DNA of 64,000 bases from Roseibacterium beibuensis (lineage in GTDB: Bacteria; Pseudomonadota; Alphaproteobacteria; Rhodobacterales; Rhodobacteraceae), in NCBI RefSeq assembly GCF_039542305.1, contig NZ_BAABHW010000003.1, positions 248,001 to 312,000 of the forward strand, given 5' to 3'. Position numbers and translations under genes: made by a program. This document shows, in pieces, positions 43,687 through 52,037 of the stretch; position 1 is the first letter of the stretch; the number at the start of each line of letters is the position of its first letter. The notes under the pieces were generated by a model. That model was not told the origin of the DNA. It saw nothing but the letters and a program-made list of their open reading frames with translations, and ran no database searches.

Positions 43687-44507
43687 CGCGCGGCCTCCAT
43701 CTCGGTCCGCAGGCGGGTCAGGTTTTCGAGGGCATTGATGACATGGGGCGTGCCGCAGACCCAATCCGGCCCGCTGACCGTGCCTCGGCCGGCCGCGATC
43801 ACCGCTTGCAGCGCGGGGTGGCGCAAGATCTCTTCCGACCGCGAGGCGCCCGCATAGGGCGTGCTGCCGATCACCAGTTCCGGCGCGGCCATGGCAAGCA
43901 ATTCCAGCGCCAGCCGCCCCGATGCGCTGCGCCCCAGTTCTTCGGCGATATGGGTGAATCCGGCTGTTGTGAGGATGTCGTGCGACAGCGTCCCGGTGCC
44001 AAGCGTATAGCCGTTGGGAAAGTAGAAGGCCGCGCGGGGGCCGGTCGCGGCATGCGTCAGCCGCGCAAGATCCGTCTCGAACGCGGCAATCAGGGTCTCT
44101 GCCCGGGTTTCGCGGCCAAGAAGCGCCCCGACCTCGCGCAGGCGATCCGGCACGTCGACAAGGCGCTGCGTGATCGCGATCTGTTCCACTCGCACCCCGA
44201 GGCGGCGCAGCATGCCCACGGTCGCCGGGTCGGAATAGACGCCGGCCAGGACGAGGTCGGGGTCGAGCAGGTAGATCTCTTCCGCGCTACCGAAGTTGAT
44301 GTCGTAGGCCGCCGCTTCCTCGGCCATGGGGGAGGTCAGCGGATCGACCGCGACCTGGCTGACCGAGATCAACTGCCCCGGCGCGGCCAGCATCATCGCC
44401 AGTTGATCCGTGCACAGGTTCATCGACACGACCCGGGTGGGGGCGTCCGCCCATGCCGATGTAGCGGCGGCGAGGGTCATCCCCGCCGCCACCGCAAGGC
44501 GCTTCAA
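43683..44507 (-). CDS. btuF: Cobalamin-binding periplasmic protein
   Basis: Periplasmic substrate-binding protein of the BtuCDF importer (class III, PF01497-type). The proposed start is TTG 44507, directly before a signal peptide (KRLAVAAGMTLAAATSAWAD), giving 274 residues. It is 4 nt downstream of the btuB stop; TTG 44534 or ATG 44480 are alternatives. Family stretches include RVVSMNLCTDQLAMMLAAPG, LDPDLVLAGVYSDPATV and VIGSTPYAGASRSEEILRHP. It overlaps btuC by 4 bp. Confidence 0.9.
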   Translation of the reverse strand: MKRLAVAAGMTLAAATSAWADAPTRVVSMNLCTDQLAMMLAAPGQLISVSQVAVDPLTSPMAEEAAAYDINFGSAEEIYLLDPDLVLAGVYSDPATVGMLRRLGVRVEQIAITQRLVDVPDRLREVGALLGRETRAETLIAAFETDLARLTHAATGPRAAFYFPNGYTLGTGTLSHDILTTAGFTHIAEELGRSASGRLALELLAMAAPELVIGSTPYAGASRSEEILRHPALQAVIAAGRGTVSGPDWVCGTPHVINALENLTRLRTEMEAAR

Positions 44508-44511
44508 ACGA

Positions 44512-46335
44512 TCAGAAGCGCGAGCGCAGGCCAATGTAGAACGCCCTGTCGCTGGTGCCGTAGCCGATTGCCGTCTGGTACTCCTCGTCGAAGACGTTCT
44601 CGATCCTCAGGAAGGCCTCCGTGGTGTCGTTGACCGCGTAGCTGAAGGTTGTGTCGACAACGGCATAATCGGGAACGTCAACCGGCGTTCGTTCGTAGTT
44701 GGGTGCAGGAAAGACGACGTCTTGCCTGTCAAACTCGAATTGAGCGGTCGTCGCCCAGGTAACACGCTCTGCAATTGCTGCATTGAGACCAAGCACGAGG
44801 TTATGGCGCGGCACACGCGGCAGACGATTGCCGGCCCGGTCCTCGGCGTCCGTGTAGGTATAGTTCGCAAAAGCCGACAGGGTGTCGCTCAGCATGTAGT
44901 TGGCGGTGAGTTCGTAGCCCTGCGTGGTGCTGGTGCCGGCTACTTGGTTGTAGCCGCCGCCTGAGAAACTGATCAGGTCGTCGATCTCGGTGTAGAAAAC
45001 GGTCGCGCTAAGGTTCAGGTCGCCGAACGCCTGTTCGATGCCCAATTCGATGCTGCGGCTCTGCTCGGGTTCGAGGTTCGGGTTGCCGTAGAATCCGGAA
45101 TACAGCTCGTAGAGCGACGGCGCGCGGAAGCCCGATGCAATCGACCCGCGCAAAACAGTGCCTTCTGCCGGGCGCCATGCGCCGGCAAGACGACCAGTGG
45201 TTTGTCCGCCGAAAATCGAATGATCGTCATAGCGCAGCGAAGCCGAGAGGTCGAAACCGCTACCCAGTGCCGCGACATATTCGGCAAAGACCGCGGCGGT
45301 ATCCACGCCGCCGGAATCGGAATCGGCGTCGAACTCTTCCTCGGTCAGATCAAGGCCGAACGTCAGCGTATCGGCCGTGCGTAGGTTGGCGGTGCCGAGA
45401 TATGAGTATGTCATGCGCTCGCCGAGATAGTCTTCGGTGAAGCCGCCGGGGTAATAACGCTCGGTGCGCGATCCGCTGATGGACAGCTCGTGTTCTATAC
45501 CGAAGGCGTCAAAATTGGCGTAGGCGCGCAGGCCGGAGCGCTCGCCTTCCTGTTCATCGGCGGTATCGATGGAATCGTCGATCTCGGTAAAGCTGTCGAT
45601 GTAGAAGGCGCTGAACCCGATGGTCAGAGCCTCGGTGGTCTCAAATTCACCCGCAAGAATGAGGGTGGTGGACTGGTGGCCGTCCTCTTCGGTGTTGCCG
45701 TCATTTTCGTCGGCGGCCGAGAAACCCTCTGTCGTCAGTTCCGTGGCGGAGAAGGACAGCGTTCCGCGCTCGAACCGAGTGCCAACGCCGAAATTCAACA
45801 GGTAGGTCTCGTAGCTGCCGGCTTCGACGCCGACCGTGACCTCGGTGCCCGGTTCGTCAGGGGCCAAGTCGGAGGTGATGTTCACCACGCCGCCGATGGC
45901 TTCGGACCCGTAGATGGAGCCTTGCGAGCCGCGCAGGATTTCGACACGCGTTGCCCCGGTGCCCAGAAGGCTGCCGAAGTCGAACCCGGTCTGGGAGGAG
46001 GACGGATCGGTGATATCTATCCCGTTCAGGTAAACGGGTATGTAGGACGTCCCGAGACCACGAATGCGCAGTGTGGTGCTCGACCCGACCGGGCCATTCT
46101 GGCTGACTGTGAGGCCGGGCACGGTCGCCAGCGTGTTCGATAGTTGGATATCGCCGGGATAGCGCAATTCTTCGGTCGTCAGCACATCGACCGATACGCC
46201 GGTGCGATCCTCTTCGATCTCGGTCAGGCCCGCCGAGAAGATAACCTCATCCAGTTGGAAAAAGGCGTCCTGCGCCAAGGCCGGGTTGCCGGCAACGAGT
46301 GCGGAGATGGCGGTCAAAGCCAATCGTTTCGTCAT
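44512..46335 (-). CDS. btuB: TonB-dependent cobalamin receptor BtuB
   Basis: Outer-membrane 22-stranded barrel receptor. It has a signal peptide (MTKRLALTAISALVAGNPAL, then AQDAFF), a TonB-box-like stretch near LDEVIFSAGLTEI, a plug domain with TVPGLTVSQNGPVGSSTTLR, and a barrel ending in FYIGLRSRF (terminal Phe). Length 607 residues, typical of BtuB. The start is ATG 46335 with a strong GAAGGAGGG 8 nt upstream. A cobalamin riboswitch lies 154 nt upstream, which supports the substrate. It is the first gene of the operon. Confidence 0.93.
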   Translation of the reverse strand: MTKRLALTAISALVAGNPALAQDAFFQLDEVIFSAGLTEIEEDRTGVSVDVLTTEELRYPGDIQLSNTLATVPGLTVSQNGPVGSSTTLRIRGLGTSYIPVYLNGIDITDPSSSQTGFDFGSLLGTGATRVEILRGSQGSIYGSEAIGGVVNITSDLAPDEPGTEVTVGVEAGSYETYLLNFGVGTRFERGTLSFSATELTTEGFSAADENDGNTEEDGHQSTTLILAGEFETTEALTIGFSAFYIDSFTEIDDSIDTADEQEGERSGLRAYANFDAFGIEHELSISGSRTERYYPGGFTEDYLGERMTYSYLGTANLRTADTLTFGLDLTEEEFDADSDSGGVDTAAVFAEYVAALGSGFDLSASLRYDDHSIFGGQTTGRLAGAWRPAEGTVLRGSIASGFRAPSLYELYSGFYGNPNLEPEQSRSIELGIEQAFGDLNLSATVFYTEIDDLISFSGGGYNQVAGTSTTQGYELTANYMLSDTLSAFANYTYTDAEDRAGNRLPRVPRHNLVLGLNAAIAERVTWATTAQFEFDRQDVVFPAPNYERTPVDVPDYAVVDTTFSYAVNDTTEAFLRIENVFDEEYQTAIGYGTSDRAFYIGLRSRF

Positions 46336-46392
46336 GTATGTCCCTCCTTCGATACCGGTATGGCGGCATTCGGACTCGTTGGTGTATGTCAT

Positions 46393-46412
46393 CGGAGGGG
46401 TTCGTCCCTCCG
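46393..46412 (-). promoter_or_regulatory. Hairpin in the btuB leader with a copy of the Shine-Dalgarno sequence
   Basis: Perfect 7-bp stem CGGAGGG / CCCTCCG with a 6-nt loop, between the aptamer and btuB. Its 5' arm contains GGAGGGAC, the same octamer as the btuB Shine-Dalgarno region (complement of 46340-46347). The 3' arm CCCTCC can therefore pair either locally or with the real ribosome-binding site about 50 nt downstream. This suggests a translational switch. The pairing is read from sequence; the function is inference. Confidence 0.5.
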
Positions 46413-46488
46413 CAGACGGTGCAAATGCGTCACCACTACGGAAGGGTCCGTTGCCCATGGCGCCACCCGCGCCCGGACAGGGTGATCA

Positions 46489-46653
46489 CTTCGGCAGGTC
46501 TCCTGACTTCGCGGGTCGTTGCGTGAAACGGGCCTTCCCGGGATGTCCCAGTGGCATGTGCCGTCCACACTCGCCGCTTACAGTTGCGGGGGCAGTCGCG
46601 GGATTACACCGCGTTCCCTATTACCCGAACGGTTTGCGCCGTCCGGACCGAAG
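46489..46653 (-). promoter_or_regulatory. Cobalamin riboswitch controlling btuB and downstream genes
   Basis: Class I-type adenosylcobalamin aptamer on the minus strand. P1 pairs CTTCGG (complement of 46648-46653) with CCGAAG (46489-46494). Conserved blocks in order are TAATAGGGAA, GGTGTAATCCCGCGACTGCC, CCGCAACTGTAAGCGG, GCCACTG, and the B12 box AGTCAGGAGACCTGCC (complement of 46493-46508). About 150 nt of expression platform follow before the btuB ATG. High B12 should shut off btuB; how far control reaches into the operon is not shown by sequence. Confidence 0.95.
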
Positions 46654-46706
46654 CGAGTCCCCGGATACGCGCGCCGGGGCATTCAAGCAAGGGTTGAACG
46701 CGGCAC

Positions 46707-46767
46707 TTCGGTTCCCGAAACCGAAATGTCACAGGTTTCTGACAGGACTCGCCGGGCGTCCTGTCAG
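46707..46767. other. Two perfect inverted repeats upstream of the B12 riboswitch
   Basis: TTCGGTT-CCCGA-AACCGAA (46707-46725, 7-bp arms) and CTGACAGGAC-N9-GTCCTGTCAG (46739-46767, 10-bp arms) lie between the aptamer and the stop of the oxoprolinase gene at 46811. Neither has a T-run, so neither is a canonical intrinsic terminator. One may end oxoprolinase transcription and the other may sit in the btuB promoter. The remainder of the 475-bp gap is riboswitch and leader. Confidence 0.45.
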
Positions 46768-46810
46768 ACGATCCTGACCGTGCCGCGCCCTGGAAGGCCG
46801 TGTTTTCGGG

Positions 46811-49800
46811 TCACTTGGGCTGGCCCCAGCCACCGCCACCGGGGGTCAGCATCTCGATCGCATCGCCGATGCCCAGCGCGACTTCGGCATTTCCGGCAAG
46901 GCGCTCGCGCGTGCCATCGGCCCGGAGAACCCAGTTTTCCCCGATAGCCCCCTCGCCACCGCCCGCGCGCCCCGGAACAGGCACCTCCCGGTGCGAACAG
47001 AGCGTCGTGATCGTCATGGGGTCGAGGAAGCGCAGCACCCGGTGCATCCCCTCTCCACCGCTCCATGCGCCGATGCCGCCCGATCCGCTGCGATGGGCCA
47101 TGCGCTCAACCCTCACAGGGAAGCGGGTTTCCAGGATCTCTGGATCGGTTGCACGCGTATTCGTCATGTGGACCTGCACGCAGGAGGCGCCATCAAACCC
47201 CGGCCCGGCGCCCGCGCCGCCCGCGATGGTTTCGTAATTCTGGATGCGGTCATTGCCCCAGATGAAATTGTTCATGGTCCCCTGGCTGCCCGCGATCACG
47301 TCCAGCGCGCCATAGAGGCATTCGGTGATCGCCTGGCTGACCTCGGTGTTGCCCGCGATGACGGCGGCGGGGTGGACCGGGTTGATCATGCTCCCCTCGG
47401 GCAGGATGATCTCCAGCGGTTTAAGGCACCCTTCGTTCAACGGGATCTCGCGCCCGACCAGCGTGCGGAAGACATAGAGCACCGCCGCTGTCGCGATGGC
47501 CTTGGGGGCGTTGTAGTTGTTGCGATGCTGCGGCGAGGTGCCGGTGAAGTCGATCACCGCGCGGCCTGCCGCCTGATCGACGCGGATATCGACCTTGATC
47601 TCGCTGCCATCGTCCAGCGGGTAGGTGCAGGCCCCGTCCTTCAGCGACCCGATCACGCGGCGCACGCTGGCCTCGGCATTGTCCTGCACGTGGCGCATAT
47701 AGGCCAGAACAGTGTCTAACCCGAAGGTTTCGACCATGTTCTGCACCTCGCGGATGCCGGTCGCGTTGGCGGCCACCTGCGCCTCCAGATCGGCCATGTT
47801 CTGGCCGATGTTGCGGCAGGGATAGCGGCCCGAGGCCAGCAGCGCCCGTGTCTCGGCCTCGCGCAGGCGCCCGTTTTCCACCAGTTTGAAATTGTCGATG
47901 ACGACGCCTTCCTCCTCGATCCGGGTCGAGTCGGGCGGGGCGGATCCGGGGGTCTTGCCGCCGATATCGGCATGGTGGCCCCGGCTGCCGACCCAGAAGA
48001 CGATCTTTTGCCCGGCCCTGTCGAAAACGGGTGTGATCACGGTCACATCCGGCAGGTGCGTGCCGCCGTTGAAGGGCGCGTTCAGCATATACGCGTCGCC
48101 CTCGGCGATCTGTCCGGCGTTCAGGCGCGCGACGGTGCGCACCGCCTCGGACATGGAGCCAAGATGCACCGGCACATGCGGGGCGTTCGCCACAAGGTTG
48201 CCATCGGAATCGAACAGCGCGCAGGAGAAGTCGAGCCGTTCCTTGATGTTCACCGAATAGGCCGTGTTTTGCAGTGTCGCGCCCATCTGCTCGGCGATGT
48301 TCATGAAAAGGTTGTTGAAAACCTCCAGCATCACCGGGTCGGCCTCGGTCCCAAGGGCATGTTCGGTCGCCTTCGCTTCTGTTCGTTCCAGCAAGAGGTT
48401 GCCCAGCTCATCGACCCGCGCCTGCCAGCCCGGTTCGATCATGTTGGTGCCGGTCGCCTCGGTGATCACGGAAGGTCCGGCCACCGTTGTGTCGACAGGC
48501 AGGTCGTCTCGGGCGTAAAGGGGCGTGTCATGCTGCGCCCCGGAGAGGTGGACAGAGAGCATATCGCGCGGTGCAGGGTCTTTTTCTGTGGTCGGCAAAG
48601 GGGCGTCGGGCGCATCGGTCGACCCGATGGCCTCCACCTCCAGCATTTCGAAGACAAGGTCCCGTTCTGGCGCGGCAAACCCATACCGCGCGCGATGCGC
48701 GTCTTCGAAGGCGGCCCGCAAATCGTCGGCACTGCCAAAAGGGACGGCCAGGGCCTGGTGCGAGCCGGCATAGCGCAGATGGGCGCGTCTCTCGATCCGG
48801 ATGCGGTCGGCCCCGATGCCCTGTTCCGACACCTCGGCGCGGGCTTGGTCCGCCATCTCGGAAAGTCTCTGTTCCGCCTGTGCGAACCGATCCAGGCCTT
48901 CATCGAACTGCGCTTCGCGCAGCGCGCGGATATCGGCCAAGCCCATCCCATAGGCCGACAGGACCCCGGCATAGGGATGGAGCATGACAGTCGTCATGCC
49001 CAGCGCATCCGCGACGAGGCAGGCATGTTGCCCGCCCGCGCCGCCGAAACTCGCCAGCGCGTATTTCGTCACGTCATAGCCGCGCTGCACGCTGATCTTC
49101 TTGATCGCGTTGGCCATGTTCTCGACCGCGATGCGCAGGAACCCCTCGGCGACCTCTTCGGGAGATCGGCCATCTCCGATGTCCTCGGCCAGGGCCGCGA
49201 ACTTCTCGCGTACGATATCGGCATCCAGCGGCTGATCCGCATTCGGCCCGAACACGGCGGGAAAGTGGCGGGGCGACAGTTTGCCCAGCATCACGTTGCA
49301 ATCGGTCACGGTCAGGGGCCCGCCGCGCCGGTAGCAGGCCGGGCCGGGGTCGGCGCCCGCGCTTTCGGGACCCACCTGCAAGCGCCCGTCGCGGTAAGAC
49401 AGGATCGATCCGCCCCCGGCCGCGACCGTGTGGATATGCATCATCGGCGCGCGCATCCGCACGCCCGCGACCTCGGTTTCGAAGCTGCGCTCGTACTCGC
49501 CTGCGAAATGGCACACGTCGGTCGAGGTGCCGCCCATGTCGAAGCCGATCAGCTTGTCGAACCCTGCCGCCTGCCCGGTGCGCACCATGCCGACAACGCC
49601 GCCCGCGGGCCCCGAGAGGATCGCGTCGCGCCCCTGGAACAGCCGCGCATCGGTCAGCCCGCCATTCGATTGCATGAAGAACAGGTGCTCGCAGCCGCCC
49701 CGCCCGAGGTCCAGCGCATCGGCTACCTGGTCGACATAGCGCCGCAGGATCGGTGAGAGATAGGCATCGACCACCGCCGTATCGCCGCGCCCGACCAGCT

Positions 49801-50380
49801 TGATCAGGCGGCTGGCCTCGTGGCTGGGCGTGACCTGGGTGAACCCCACCTCGCGGGCGATCTCGGCGGCGCGGACCTCGTGCGCAGGGTTCAGGTAGGA
49901 ATGCATGAAGGCGATGGCGACGGCGCGGATGCCATCGTCATAGGCCTTGGTCAGCGCCGCGCGCACGGCGTCTTCGTCCAGGGGGGTCAGCACCCCGCCC
50001 TCGGCATCCAGCCGTTCGGGCACCTCGGTCCCCTGCTCATAAAGCAGCGACGGCAACTGGATGTTCAGATCGAACAGGCGTGGTCGCGCCTGCGTGCCGA
50101 TGCGCAGCAGGTCCCGAAACCCCTCTGTGATCAGCAGCAGAACGCGCGCGCCCTTGCGCTCCAGCAGGGCATTGGTGGCGACGGTCGTGCCCATCTTGAC
50201 CGCCTCGATCGGGGCGTCGGACCCCTCCATCAGGCGGCGGACCCCTTCGACGGCGGCATCGGCATAGTGCTCGGGGTTCTCGCTGAGGAGTTTGGTCGTC
50301 ACCAGCGTGCCATCGGGTCGCCGTCCGACCAGGTCGGTAAAGGTGCCGCCACGATCGACCCAGAATTGCCACTTGCCCAT
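46811..50380 (-). CDS. Fused hydantoinase A/B, 5-oxoprolinase-type enzyme
   Basis: A 1189-residue ATP-dependent amidohydrolase with both subunits in one chain. The HyuA-like part (1 to about 690) includes FWVDRGGTFTDLVGRRPDGT, ALLERKGARVLLLITEGFRD and IGFDMGGTSTDVCHFAGEYE. The HyuB-like part follows, with NNLFMNIAEQMGATLQNTAY, VHLGSMSEAV and IAGGAGAGPGFDGASCVQVH. The fusion and length match 5-oxoprolinase (OplaH, about 1200-1290), which opens 5-oxoproline to glutamate with ATP; hydantoin substrates are possible. The ATG at 50380 is followed by the family start. It is divergent from the formamidase-like gene across 75 bp. Confidence 0.9.
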   Translation of the reverse strand: MGKWQFWVDRGGTFTDLVGRRPDGTLVTTKLLSENPEHYADAAVEGVRRLMEGSDAPIEAVKMGTTVATNALLERKGARVLLLITEGFRDLLRIGTQARPRLFDLNIQLPSLLYEQGTEVPERLDAEGGVLTPLDEDAVRAALTKAYDDGIRAVAIAFMHSYLNPAHEVRAAEIAREVGFTQVTPSHEASRLIKLVGRGDTAVVDAYLSPILRRYVDQVADALDLGRGGCEHLFFMQSNGGLTDARLFQGRDAILSGPAGGVVGMVRTGQAAGFDKLIGFDMGGTSTDVCHFAGEYERSFETEVAGVRMRAPMMHIHTVAAGGGSILSYRDGRLQVGPESAGADPGPACYRRGGPLTVTDCNVMLGKLSPRHFPAVFGPNADQPLDADIVREKFAALAEDIGDGRSPEEVAEGFLRIAVENMANAIKKISVQRGYDVTKYALASFGGAGGQHACLVADALGMTTVMLHPYAGVLSAYGMGLADIRALREAQFDEGLDRFAQAEQRLSEMADQARAEVSEQGIGADRIRIERRAHLRYAGSHQALAVPFGSADDLRAAFEDAHRARYGFAAPERDLVFEMLEVEAIGSTDAPDAPLPTTEKDPAPRDMLSVHLSGAQHDTPLYARDDLPVDTTVAGPSVITEATGTNMIEPGWQARVDELGNLLLERTEAKATEHALGTEADPVMLEVFNNLFMNIAEQMGATLQNTAYSVNIKERLDFSCALFDSDGNLVANAPHVPVHLGSMSEAVRTVARLNAGQIAEGDAYMLNAPFNGGTHLPDVTVITPVFDRAGQKIVFWVGSRGHHADIGGKTPGSAPPDSTRIEEEGVVIDNFKLVENGRLREAETRALLASGRYPCRNIGQNMADLEAQVAANATGIREVQNMVETFGLDTVLAYMRHVQDNAEASVRRVIGSLKDGACTYPLDDGSEIKVDIRVDQAAGRAVIDFTGTSPQHRNNYNAPKAIATAAVLYVFRTLVGREIPLNEGCLKPLEIILPEGSMINPVHPAAVIAGNTEVSQAITECLYGALDVIAGSQGTMNNFIWGNDRIQNYETIAGGAGAGPGFDGASCVQVHMTNTRATDPEILETRFPVRVERMAHRSGSGGIGAWSGGEGMHRVLRFLDPMTITTLCSHREVPVPGRAGGGEGAIGENWVLRADGTRERLAGNAEVALGIGDAIEMLTPGGGGWGQPK

Positions 50381-50403
50381 GATGCGCTCCGTTTGCCTGC
50401 GTC

Positions 50404-50413
50404 TTGCTAGCAA
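50404..50413. promoter_or_regulatory. Palindrome in the divergent oxoprolinase/hydrolase promoter region
   Basis: The perfect 10-bp palindrome TTGCTAGCAA sits near the middle of the 75-bp spacer between the two divergent genes, and a partial copy (GCTAGCC) follows at about 50426. It is a candidate operator for shared control. No regulator is assigned; the MarR gene at 51256-51690 is a neighbouring candidate. Confidence 0.4.
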
Positions 50414-50455
50414 ACCGCCCTCGGGCTAGCCAGATGCCAGAGTGAGGATCACAGC

Positions 50456-51265
50456 ATGCAGATCACCGATTGGGACGATGCCTATCAGAACGGGGCCTAC
50501 ATCCCCGGGGCCGATGACTTGGTCGCGGGGTGGGCTACCCGCGCGGCAGCCTTCCGCGCCAAGCATTTTGAGGAGGTGCTGAATTACGGGTCCGGCGACC
50601 GCCAGTTCCTCGACCTGTATCGACCCGAAACCGCAGCACAGGGTCTGTGCGTAATCGTCCACGGCGGCTATTGGCACAAGTTCGAAGGCCGCGCCTTTGC
50701 CCATCTCGCCGCCGGGCCGCAGGCCGCTGGTTATGCCGTGGCGAACGTCACCTACACGCTCGCCCCCGAGGCCCGGATTTCCGAGATCACGCAAGAGATT
50801 GCCCATGCCGTCATCGCGGCGGCCAAGGCCGTTCCCGATGGCCCCATTTTCCTGACCGGTCACTCCGCCGGCGGGCATCTGGTCAGCCGCATGGGGTGTC
50901 CGGGGGTGCTGCCCGACCCGGTCGCGGACCGGATTGCGCATATCCTGTCGATCTCTGGGGTGCATGACCTTCGCCCCCTGCTGCGCACGGCGATGAACGA
51001 CACACTCCGCCTCGATGCCGAGGAGGCCGCAGCAGAAAGTCCCGCCCTGTTGACCCCGCGCCCGGGCCTGCGCCTGACCTGCGCGGTCGGGTCCGAGGAA
51101 CGGCCCGAGTTCCTACGCCAGAACGATCTTCTGGCGAATATCTGGACGGGGATGGGCGTCGACACGCAGGCGGTGCATCTGCCCGGTGACAATCACTTCA
51201 CCATCATCGCCGGGCTGGAATCACCCGACGGGACACTGACCAGGTTGCTGTTGGATCAGAGCTGA
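50456..51265 (+). CDS. Alpha/beta hydrolase, kynurenine-formamidase-like
   Basis: A 269-residue esterase-type hydrolase. The oxyanion motif is VIVHGGYWHKFEGRAFAHLA (HGGYW, as in kynurenine formamidases), the nucleophile is in FLTGHSAGGHLVSRMG (about 142), and the catalytic histidine is probably in PGDNHFTIIAG near residue 247. No other kynurenine-pathway gene is in the window, so the substrate could instead be an N-formyl or other amide or ester linked to the divergent oxoprolinase. Its 3' end overlaps the convergent marR by 10 bp. Confidence 0.82.
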   Translation: MQITDWDDAYQNGAYIPGADDLVAGWATRAAAFRAKHFEEVLNYGSGDRQFLDLYRPETAAQGLCVIVHGGYWHKFEGRAFAHLAAGPQAAGYAVANVTYTLAPEARISEITQEIAHAVIAAAKAVPDGPIFLTGHSAGGHLVSRMGCPGVLPDPVADRIAHILSISGVHDLRPLLRTAMNDTLRLDAEEAAAESPALLTPRPGLRLTCAVGSEERPEFLRQNDLLANIWTGMGVDTQAVHLPGDNHFTIIAGLESPDGTLTRLLLDQS

Positions 51266-51690
51266 TCGTAAAGGCCGCTGATGGCGGTCTTGAGTTGCGC
51301 GCGATCTTCCGGGCCGAGCGAATCGAGCATGTTGCTTTCCGCAGCGCGCGCCAGGATGCGCAGGCGATTCACCTCGTCCGAGCCCTTGTCCGACAATTTC
51401 ACGACCAGGCGCCGCCGATCCTCCGTGTCGCGGATAACCGAGATCATCTGCAACTCTTCCAAACGGCGCTGGGCGCGGCTGACCCGCGCGGCATCCATCG
51501 CCGTCAGGATGCACAGATCCTGGGACGAGCAGGGCTGGTTCGACGGCAGCGCCATCATGATCCGCCATTCGGGCACTTGTAGACCTGCATCTTCCATGAC
51601 TTGCTGGAACACGCGGCCAGAGATGACGGACATCTGGAATGGCAGGTACTCGCAGAGATCGAAAAGCAGGAATTGGGCTTGATCCTTCAC
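51256..51690 (-). CDS. MarR-family transcriptional regulator
   Basis: A 144-residue winged-helix protein. The DNA-binding part covers about 40-100: WRIMMALPSNQPCSSQDLCI, then MDAARVSRAQRRLEELQMIS (recognition helix) and the wing DTEDRRRLVVKLSDKG. Dimerisation helices lie at both ends. It is oriented towards the serC leader region, and three CTTAA half-sites lie just upstream (51723-51743), so autoregulation is likely. The ligand is unknown. Confidence 0.9.
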   Translation of the reverse strand: MKDQAQFLLFDLCEYLPFQMSVISGRVFQQVMEDAGLQVPEWRIMMALPSNQPCSSQDLCILTAMDAARVSRAQRRLEELQMISVIRDTEDRRRLVVKLSDKGSDEVNRLRILARAAESNMLDSLGPEDRAQLKTAISGLYDQL

Positions 51691-51722
51691 GCCGCAATCC
51701 TTTCATTCGCGAGGAATTCAAT

Positions 51723-51743
51723 CTTAAGTTTAAGTCGGCTTAA
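51723..51743. promoter_or_regulatory. Candidate MarR operator with three CTTAA half-sites
   Basis: CTTAA (51723-51727), TTAAG (51730-51734) and CTTAA (51739-51743) form overlapping inverted repeats 33 bp upstream of the marR start. The rest of the 347-bp stretch from 51691 to the serC start is AT-rich up to about 51790 and then leads into the serC leader RNA; no further gene is seen in it. Confidence 0.4.
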
Positions 51744-51979
51744 TCTACTCGCGCAAGTTTATTGTCAATTCCGATGGGCAAGACGCTGCGTGAAGCGTTG
51801 ATCGCGCTGCCAGATCTGCCTGTTTTGCTGAGCTGACGAAACCCATGAAATCAGGGTGTTACCCTTCGTTTGCGCAAAACACCTTGCGCTTCGGCGTTTC
51901 ATTCTCAGTCGCCAGATCGCCCGGTTGCGACGCTTTGGTCACATTTTCCGGCTTGTCGGTCCTGTCGGTCCCCCGTATG

Positions 51980-52037
51980 TGCGGCGGCGGGACACCCCTC
52001 CCCAACGAGGGGCGTATATCTGAGAGGGTATCAGATC
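51980..52037 (+). promoter_or_regulatory. serC-type leader RNA motif
   Basis: Two hairpins directly precede serC. The first is CCCCTC-CCCAAC-GAGGGG (51995-52012). The second is ATCTGA-GAGGGTA-TCAGAT (52018-52036), which ends one base before the ATG and carries the ribosome-binding site GAGGG in its loop. Position and form agree with the serC RNA motif described upstream of serC in alphaproteobacteria. It probably controls translation of serC-serA; the signal it senses is not known to me. Confidence 0.75.

Noticed and set aside
46336..46458. N-terminal extension of btuB by 41 residues
   Set aside because: The extension has no signal peptide and covers the leader hairpin; the strong ribosome-binding site and signal sequence mark the ATG at 46335.
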